Positions 55,701 to 64,000 of a stretch of 64,000 nucleotides of DNA are shown here, one piece after another. Source of the DNA: Apostichopus japonicus (taxonomy: Eukaryota > Echinodermata > Holothuroidea > Aspidochirotida > Stichopodidae). The stretch is taken from positions 12,111,501 through 12,175,500 of the forward strand of contig NC_092568.1 in the NCBI RefSeq assembly GCF_037975245.1, in the 5' to 3' direction. Both the position numbers and the translations under genes were made by a program. Each line of letters begins with the position of its first letter. Position 1 is the stretch's first letter. The notes beneath the pieces were generated by a model. The model was given only the letters and a program-made list of their open reading frames with translations, had not been told where the DNA came from and did no database searches.

Positions 55701-58386
55701 CGTTTAAAATTTCTTTTTCTATTTCAGTAGTCGACGCTGAAGTCTTGATATATTAATTCAACCATATAAATTACTAGCTGATGTGGTGGCCGATGCTGTT
55801 AAGAGGGTGACGAAAGACTCATTCCTCGTCGGTCGTGTAAATCGTGGCTAGGGTTCAAGACAGGCCTCTGGCGATAATACCTCAGGCTGTGGCATGGTGC
55901 TTTTTTGTGGCCTAGGATCCCGTACCATGTCTCCCTTGTTGTCGCAAAAGAACCCGGGAGGATGCGCAGAAGGTCGGTCAAATCGACCAGAAGCGTACTA
56001 GGTGGCGTGCGTGAATCCTTGCCTTTGGCCAGAGGTGGTGACATCTCTGCGACCGGCATGCTTGCAGCCACCGTCCACTGAATACGTGGCCCGATGAGGC
56101 GCTATTCTCCTAAAAGTAAATCTACGGATGCCTTTAAGCGCCATATAATTATTTTATATTAAAAAACACCCTGTTTCAAACTAGCGCCATGGAATTCCTT
56201 AAAAGCCGTTTTTTTTTCTTGTCACTCTGAAGGTGGAATGTATTTTATTGTAATGGGTTAATTTTGGTAAGCCAAGCAAAACATTCAAACAGTCATGCGG
56301 TTCACAAGGGTTTGCAGAAACTTAATTAAACTCATTGTTTGACATAGATTTACACAACCTACACCAAAACAAGCATTATATTCGTTGCAATACTAGAGAC
56401 ATACAAGCCGGCAAGGCCATGAGACCAAATATTTAATATATATAGAATTCAGTCTATATCACTTTTGCAAGAAAATCAAAGTATACCAGTTTCAATATGG
56501 TCCCATTATAAGCAACAGTGTTGTAGCAAATTCTCATACCGGATAGTAGGTAGTTTCGGAAACTGAGTGATTCTTAAGAACTTTGTTTGAGATTCACACA
56601 AAAAAAATACCCCGTATTGTGTTTTGATAACTTCAGCAACAAAATTAACTTTGATATGTCGTGGAACGTTAAAAACCACTGCTCTCGGTCTAGCTAGGGT
56701 TGTATAGCACATTTACTTATTTTTTTTTTGTTCTTTTGAATGACCCTTTAAACAGTTGAGGTTCACTAGTTAAAGTGACTGGACCATTTAATTAGTTAAT
56801 TACACAGCCCATCAGACTAGTTCCTCCGTCGGTTGCACTACACAACTCAATGGGAGAAATTAAGATGATATGGTTTCAAATGACATGTTTATAATGTATT
56901 ACTAATTTGTTAAGGACAAATGATGTCGAATGCCATCCAAGGGTACTCTGTTGCTTACATGAAGTTTAACGAACATATTCTGGCTGACCTAAAAAACAAC
57001 GGATTAACATTAACTATAAGAACTGCAGTGAGGAGCCGACGTCACCATCAAGTATTTAGCCTAAACGAATATTCAAGAAATTAAGTATATTTAACGATAC
57101 ATATCTTGTAAAATAAAGTTATTGGACTCAAAGTTGTCTGTTTTCTTTGTATTATAACATATCAAGACTCAAATTCTGCCTTATTTATTATTTAATTATT
57201 TAAGTGAGTTATCGAGTTACAACAAAATGTAGTTGCCGATCATTCTCCCGTGATTGATTACCGGGGATGCTTTTTAAGAAAAGTCACCCAGGAAAGAACC
57301 TGGTCAAGAAAACCAAACTACCGAACGTCTGATCTGCTCTCAACCCCAGTCCCCTTGCATCGAGACTGTGACTGTGTGATCATCGTCAGGTTTGTATAAC
57401 CATTCCCCTCGGAAGGGAACATATACTACACATGATCTTCGGGGATGTCTTCAACTCTTCGGTCTATCTGTTCGTTGTACACGTCTCAGGATAAAACTAG
57501 TTTCATCTCGGAAGAATGTTACCCGATTCCCTGTTCTTTCATTCTAATTGTTTTACAAGTCAATGGACTACATTCTGATGAACAATGAATAGATGAAGAA
57601 AACTGCCATTAATGGAATACCAAGTAGTCCCGGTTATGTCCAACACGTAACACACTAATGAACTTTATCGATGCTCATTGACGAACCACATCTTCCTTAT
57701 TCAAAACAAGTTTATAACAATAGAGAGAGCTTAATGCCATTCAAGTGGTGCAGTTTGCTTTCATATTACTGAAGCCTGTACGACAAGATGTTTACGCTAT
57801 GTGAGCAGTCCATAATTAACAGTGAACGTTTAGCGTTTTAACCAGCTTCCGGTAACACGTATCTAGCATTCAATTAATGACTATATAACGACGAAGAGAC
57901 ATTAAGCATGCACATGACATTATTATCCTCCTACTTGAGGTACGTATGTGAGGCGCATGTGAGGCGCATTTGCATCCATTATTATCATTTGCTGTAAAAT
58001 ATATACGATTATATAAGAAAACCCCTTCTATGGGTTTCAAATGAGAAAATTAGAAGACTATATATTCAATCCGTTGACAAATCGTTACTTGTTAGTGAAT
58101 AGATCCAGTTATGTTTTTGTATGACGTTTGTTTGGTAAAGTGACGCAAACCCGGTCACGATGTGGTTCCAAGCGGTACCATTATCTGGCAGCAGTACTGA
58201 ATAACAGCTCATAAATAAAGAGATGACATATTATATAAGTCAAACTCTGGTGTAAACAATAATATTATTAATTACCTTCTCTGTTCCTAATTAGATGCTA
58301 TCTTGATGGATACTGAATATCCAAACTTTTTACGTTCGTTACAAACCAAAAAAAAACATATATAGTTCTCTTTTCCCATACTTAGT
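52741..58386. other. Copy 2 3' flank and unit 2 spacer
   Basis: Presumed 3' UTR with TGACGTCA at 52913-52920, then spacer homologous to unit 1. Junction near 53519: 35.9-37.4 kb of unit 1 is absent here. SINE head at 55622-55693; GC-richer block at 55780-56100. No gene supported. Confidence 0.6.
55622..55693 (+). mobile_element. tRNA-Thr(GGT)-derived SINE head (unit 2)
   Basis: Counterpart of the element at 39484-39555, with A box at 55628-55645 and B box gagttcgactcc at 55670-55681. Confidence 0.6.
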
Positions 58387-58671
58387 TTATCTTGATCTCA
58401 CGCTTCAAGACCAGCTAAAACTCTACCCTGACTTTGGGCTGGCAAACCTATGGTGGATGGGTGGGGAGTGGTTAGCACTCCCCATATATGATTTTACGTC
58501 GGGTCAGATCGACAGAAACCCGGAAAATGTTGCGGTTTCTTATGAAAAATCCTGAAATTTGTGTGAAACATCTCTTCCGGGTACTGATCCACCCAAGGAT
58601 GTCGGGTAGAATGATGGTGGCTGGGTTATTCGGGAAGGAATTGTTACTTCACGAGTATATGTACAATGAGG
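58387..58671 (+). pseudogene. Orphan m5-like exon in the spacer before copy 3
   Basis: Same as the element at 42259. YLDLTLQDQLKLYPDFGLAN is identical between the two copies, whereas the following 64-codon frame (58488-58682) differs from its partner mostly by amino-acid replacements, arguing against strong constraint on that frame. Confidence 0.62.
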
Positions 58672-58888
58672 TAAGATTATGAAATTAATTACAATTCTAC
58701 CATCTAAGATAATACATCTTAGGCCTTAATAATGTCATTTCTGCGATGCCAGGTCATCATCGGTAGTTGGTGTGCAATAAATTTACCTACTGATCGTTTT
58801 CTGCTTGAAAAAAATTAAACTAAGACCAAACTAATCATAGACTTAATTAATGCCTCAGAATGCATCATTTCACGTCGAATATTTGTTT

Positions 58889-58955
58889 AGGGGAGGTAGA
58901 GGGGAGAGAGGAAGTGGAGGGTGGGGGAGGGGGAGGAGAGAGGAGGGTGAGCGGG
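58889..58955 (+). repeat. G-rich tract upstream of copy 3
   Basis: Purine-only stretch of GGGGAG-like units about 500 bp before the copy 3 TATA box. Confidence 0.8.
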
Positions 58956-59433
58956 TCCCCCGTATCCTCTTTCAGGAAGTTGGCTTCTCAAGGCCCCCAT
59001 CACGTCCTTTATCCGCCTCTGTTAGCTCAGTGCTGTGTCATGCATATATTTCACAATTTGCAAATATTCAATTCCACGGAAGACTCCGCTCAACAACTCT
59101 ACAAAGCAATTCTGAATAGGTCAAAAGAATCTGGTTCCTGTGGTGAATTTGAACCGGGAACAGATAGTGGAAATGGAAAACTCGCGAAGGACACTGTAAG
59201 ATCATTGCGAAAGCGTAGGACATATAGGTCGCCTTCAGCGTAGCCTACAACGGTATAGTGTCAAAGATGCGCTAGATCCATTCCTCTCATGCCTTTCACA
59301 AACAGTGAAGTCAGTACACGCACGAGGATACATACGTTTGTTACTGTATGATTTCTTGCAGTGCGTCCGTATACACACTTAGCGATGGAGCCCACTTACG
59401 CGTACACGTGCGCATATTCGGTTACCGATGCGC

Positions 59434-59552
59434 TATAAAAGGTCTCTGTATAGTATATATATGTTTCGAAGCACAACAACAGATCTCGGAGCGTAACTCG
59501 TTGAAACGCACTGAGTGATCATTGCGCGAGCGTTACAGTACATGTGACGTCA
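59434..59552 (+). promoter_or_regulatory. Copy 3 promoter: consensus TATA box and one CRE
   Basis: TATAAAAG at 59434-59441 is a consensus TATA box where copies 1 and 2 have TATAACAG. TGACGTCA at 59545-59552 is kept; the upstream CRE of the other copies is TGAAGTCA here (about 59306-59313). Confidence 0.6.
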
Positions 59553-59614
59553 CACAGAAATGACACGGACAACGACGATAAACATTATAAGGTAACGTAT
59601 ATATATGTTATGTA

Positions 59615-62600
59615 ATGTTTATATTGCAATTGCTCTTCGTTGAAGATAAGTCTATTGTGCGATTTCTCAAGATGTTCTTTACATTTTCACTGGCAAGCTA
59701 CTATGCTTCCTCTTACATGGCTAGGAAGTTCACCAAATTCCTGGCCTATGGGCGAGGTAAGTTATGACCAACAAATATATGTTTATTTGTTCCATTTTGA
59801 GTCGTCATTTTATGTGGAACGCTATACAAAGGGATGATGTCCTCGAGTTATTTGGAATTTCTCGTATTGCGAAATGATACTAACTTTATAGGACTGTTAG
59901 GACAATTAGTTCAATTTAGACATCATCTCACATGTTAAATATCATTCCTACATGTATATAATTCCTACATGATATTCCGTACGCCAATAATATTAATTTT
60001 GTGCACGATTTTATTGTTACCTTTTTCTTACGGTAACTGTAAATCTGAATAAAGCGTATATAACGGGATTGTCAAATATTATGTTTGCTTCATAAACAAT
60101 CCAATCAGATAAAACATGACATCACTTAATAGGCCAATCTCAACACATAATTTGGTACGGTGTGTAGGGGGTGGGGTAAGGGTGAGGTGCTGTGGGGACC
60201 TGGATGGCCAGGCCACCGTTACTATGCGTGACGCATTTCTTTAACTACGTGTTTTATAGTAGGTGAATGTAACATCGATTGTCAATATTGGGAAGGCAGA
60301 TAACTGAGAGAAGATTGTCCAACGATCATAATTTGCATTTTCAATGCTCTATAAAGCGTTCGTAAAAGTTCCCTATATTCAGTTCATTCAACATGGAGGT
60401 AGGTTGGGTCTCTTTCCATCTCCCCACCCCACCCTGACCCTTCCTTACCATTGAGGAGTCCAATATTTCTTGGTAACATGAATTACTGATCTCAGTCAAA
60501 AAAATTTATTTAATATAATAACCCTTATAAAAAGCTAGCCCAGCACACACCCGTCCATCGTGACGCCTAACAAGACTTATATCAGATCTCTGCATACAAT
60601 GTTTCTGATTTCATATACTAACCAAAATATAAGGCAAGTCATTAAATGAAACTGAATTCATCTTCATAGTTAGTCAGATATATTTTCCTTTATCCTCAGC
60701 TCAATACATCCTCCCAGAAGGATGTTACGGGTACCGTCCTCCGTTTCAAGGTAAGGTGTAGGTCAAACTCAAATTACGTTATCCAATTATGGTGGAGCAT
60801 TTATATCACGTGATTAATAGATCCATTATATAGAGGAATAGAATATAATATATTGAACAGTGTCTTCAATAATAATTTGGATTGGAAGGGTTGAATGGGG
60901 GAGGGGGGTTCCTATGGTAGCTTACATGGTAAGGAGAGTAAAACTATCAGAATCGAGGTATGTATATATAGTTATTCATTCTCCTGGTATGATTCTGTGG
61001 TTTGCTTTTCCTTCCAAGTTGAGTAAGGTAACGATGAGACGACCATATACACTCTCATAATCTCCCTCCACCGCCACCCCACCCCTCCAAAGTACTTGGT
61101 GACGTGATAGTCCTGTATTTCGATTCTAAGTGAAGCTATGTAGTTTAAACATCGTTCTTATTACTGTTTTCATCTACATAGATCAAAAACGGAAAACCTT
61201 CTCTCGGGAATTTCCCGTCACCGAAGAAAATGTTTCTTCGCTTCTTTGCTTTCCATCAGGTATTTCTCAAAGTTTATTTTTCTAGTTTCTACAGTACCTT
61301 ACAATAACTTAGCATTCAGATACAATTCCATGACCGCCCGGCTGTTCATTTTGCTACCGCCCTCTAATTACAAAGTTCCGAACCATTCATCGCCCTTTCA
61401 CGGTTGATCGGGCTAGAACTTCATAAATAATTTTAAATTTCCATGGATGTTTTAACTTCTTCCGTACTTGCTTTATTTTTTGTGTGAAACGTGTGTCACT
61501 TAATGCCAGTAATGCTTAGATGATGTCACTTTCACATATATATATGGAAAACTCTTTTTTTTTTGATAGAGCAAACCCTGCGCATGCGTGAAGATCTTTT
61601 TAACAGTAAGTGTAATCATTTCTTCCTGTACATTATGAATACTAATTTTCACGTTAGGGCACATAGTCAAGTATCTCATTTATTAAAAAAAATAGTTTTG
61701 TTCGCTGACCATTCATAAAACAAGATTACATACAAATTAAATTCAAACCTTACATTAAACTATACTGTGTTAATTAGCATTTTACTCCCATTCAGGCTAT
61801 CTTGATCTTACGATGCAAGACCAGCTAAGACTTTTTCCTGATATCATGCTGGCAAACCTTGAAGGTGAGTTACTATGACTTCTTGTATTGAAAGAAATAT
61901 GGGTACAATATACTTTAATTAAATGAACACAAGACCATTTAACTTGTTTATGATGACGGTTTGAAATAGTTGTTAATTGTTGCTTATATAAGTTGGTTCT
62001 TTCTTTCTTTCTTTACTGCAGCAGAACGCCTCATTCAAGGCCTTCCTTCATGTGATCCTCTCGATCACAAGAACGGTAAGTTGAACTTTATACGTAGTAC
62101 AGTATACCCAAAATATTGAAGACGAACAAGACTGTACGATTGTACTCATTAAACACTTTTGGGCATACTACCCGTTTTTTATCATTTCATAATTTCATTA
62201 TTTGTACTTCACCATTCCTTACAGATCCTGAGAGAATGTTACTGACTCCAAGCGGTTACTTTGGGATCATTAATTTACCTCAAGGTGAGTTGCTTTTTAA
62301 AGAAAGGTCCCATTGTTGTTATCTTTACTGAATCCCGTAAAACTGTATAATTATTGCCAATGTAGTATCAGAACACACACACACACACGGTCTCTCTCTT
62401 CTCGTTACCGTGCCTCTCACCTCATCCACTCTTGCTACACCCTTAATGACATGTGTTCTGAATGTGGTTACTTACATTCGTGTTCTGAATATGGTTACTT
62501 ACATTCGTGATCTGTTTACGGTTACTTACATTCGTGTTCTGAATATGGTTACTAACATTCGTGTTCTGAATGTGGTTACTTACATTCGTGTTCTGAATAT

Positions 62601-63904
62601 GGTTACTAACATTCGTGTTCTGAATATGGTTACTTACATTCGTGTTCTGAATATGTTTAGTTACATTCCTGATCTAAATAAGGTTACTTACATTCATGAT
62701 CTGTTTACGGTTACTTACATTCGTGTTCTGAATATGGTTACTTACATTCGTGTTCTGAATATGGTTATTTACATTCGTGATCTGTATTATGGTTACTTAC
62801 ATTCGTGATCCGTATATTGTTACTTACATTCGTGATCTAAATATGGTTACTTACGGTACATTCGAGATCTGTATCACGAGTCATTCCATCATAAAATCGG
62901 AGAGTCATCGTCAGTCGAGTTATTGCCTCGATTCACTGTATTATCTCTCAGACTAACATATCTCTACAGACTAAAATATCTCTACAGACTTAAATTATTT
63001 GGACTGTTTGAATTGCCTGTGAAATTCTTTTGTGATTAGTATACTAAAGATACCGAATATAAAACCCATTTTCAATTTAATATTTTTCGTCAGACCAGCA
63101 CTTGATTATATATATATGTTTTTGTAGTCGAGCAGTACACGACCCCTGCTGCCTTCGAGAAGCATCAACAAGATGATACTACCTCTACCTGGTCTGGTAA
63201 GATATATTTTGTTTCCATTCAGTATTTCATCATTTTCGTGACTTTTTAATACCATAAACGATATGGAACTTGGTGCACAGTAGATCGCCAATAAGTAAAG
63301 CCTAAGAGAAAGGGAAGAAAACAAACTATCGATGTCATACATGTTTAACTTTATTTTATAAAATTTTCCCCAATTTTATTCACGCTGCAGATATTCAGGG
63401 CCAACACACTCAACAGACCACAACAACGAGATATGAAGGTAAAGTAACACTCACTGTAGTCGGTAGGCTATAAGATATGGTTACATTATATTAAAGCATC
63501 TAGGTGTATCTTCTTTTTAAACACTGTGTGGTGGTGGGGGTCACTTGGGGAAGTCTCTGCAGTCCCGTATTAACTATTTATCAGTTGGTAAAACATTTTG
63601 ACGAGATAAGTCACATTTTTCGCTTTTCAGGTTACACCATGACTTACTACCAGTATACCTTCAAAAGTTCAACTGGTGAGTATTAAGTGAAAATGAATTA
63701 CGTATTGTGCGCAAGAAAAGTTAAAACTCAATTGATATGAAAAATTAAATATTAATCTTTCATTTCTTTCTGTAATTTCTACTCAAGGTAATAAATCTGA
63801 GATTTGTGTAATAAAAGTCTTCTTGACTGTTTTCAAAATATAACATAATTTGACAATCTTTGCAGGCCCTGATCAGATCCAAAACACCGAGGAAACTTTA
63901 ACAG
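59615..63904 (+). CDS. Mini-exon gene copy 3, first 11 exons (cut by window end)
   Basis: Exons m1 59615-59756, m2 60700-60750, m3 61182-61259, m4 61570-61605, m5 61796-61864, m6 62022-62075, m7 62225-62284, m8 63128-63196, m9 63391-63438, m10 63631-63675, m11 63866-63904. All splice sites and the frame are intact (691 nt visible, phase 1 at the end). Copy-specific changes include DQKRKTFSREF in m3, Val to Asp in m6, Ile to Thr and Arg to Gln in m7, and Cys to Tyr in m9. m12 onward lies beyond the window. Confidence 0.83.
62455..62873 (+). repeat. 27-bp minisatellite in copy 3 intron 7, about 15 units
   Basis: Same repeat as copies 1 and 2 but longer and more varied (gtgatctg and gtgttctg sub-types). 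The nine-residue frame holds for 12 units, then shifts by one base. Confidence 0.94.
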
Positions 63905-64000
63905 GTGAGAAAAATAGATTGTTTGTTTACACCAAGGAGGTTTTGATTGATTTTTCTTTTAAATTCTAACACGTACTTTGGAAATTATTACTTCAAAATG

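Larger units (their letters stand above)
42689..58813 (+). repeat. Tandem unit 2 (16.1 kb)
   Basis: Direct head-to-tail copy of unit 1. Specific differences: LINE insertion at 47014-47565, duplicated intron-2 segment at 44653-45272, loss of exon m20, a single m22, and absence of the AT-rich repeat found in unit 1 at 36.3-36.85 kb. Confidence 0.92.
58814..64000 (+). repeat. Tandem unit 3 (truncated by window end)
   Basis: Third direct copy, seen for 5.2 kb. Its intron 1 resembles unit 2 (shared 350-bp segment around 60161-60560 and 43998-44460) more than unit 1. Confidence 0.92.

Overview
The window is eukaryotic. It is AT-rich, intron-rich nuclear DNA with GT-AG splice sites, minisatellites, tRNA-derived SINE heads and retrotransposon debris. 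There is no bacterial or phage gene organisation. The formin protein, compact introns and repeat style fit a marine invertebrate deuterostome, with an echinoderm most plausible, but the sequence does not settle the species.

Region 1 (1-18.8 kb, + strand): the 3' part of a formin gene of the FMN1/FMN2/Cappuccino subfamily. Eleven exons (1310-1459 through the stop at 18768-18770) join in one frame and encode 374 residues. These cover most of the FH2 actin-nucleating domain, its C-terminal helical part and a short basic tail resembling the formin-Spire interaction (FSI) motif. The 5' exons lie before the window. Introns carry several minisatellites. Two of these (77 bp and 57 bp units) are amplifications of an exon end plus its splice donor. 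The 57-bp array stays in frame with the exon, in the middle of the FSI-like tail.

Region 2 (18.8-25.47 kb): the formin 3' flank. It holds a 60/69-bp minisatellite and otherwise AT-rich DNA with no supported gene.

Region 3 (25.47-64 kb): a head-to-tail array of a large unit, starting near 25472, 42689 and 58814 (17.2 and 16.1 kb long; the third is cut by the window end). Each unit holds one + strand gene of a kind I do not recognise, built from many tiny exons. In copy 1, 24 exons give a 450-residue ORF. All 22 internal exons are 36-78 nt long, are multiples of three, and have phase-1 borders on both sides. Any one can therefore be skipped, lost or duplicated without breaking the frame. From exon m9 on, each exon encodes a 13-21 residue, T/S/Q-rich module that often begins Asp-Gly. 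Copy 2 (414 residues) lacks exon m20 and has one m22 where copy 1 has two. Copy 3 is seen for 11 exons. Each copy has its own promoter block with a TATA-like box and TGACGTCA (CRE-type) palindromes, a G-rich tract upstream, and a 27-bp minisatellite in intron 7. Copies 2 and 3 share an intron-1 segment that copy 1 lacks, and copy 2 carries a 5'-truncated LINE with a 12-bp target duplication. Between genes lies a long spacer with a diverged orphan copy of exon m5.

The tandem mini-exon gene family is the main candidate for something undescribed. Its product is an unidentified modular, possibly secreted protein whose exon content is already changing between neighbouring copies.
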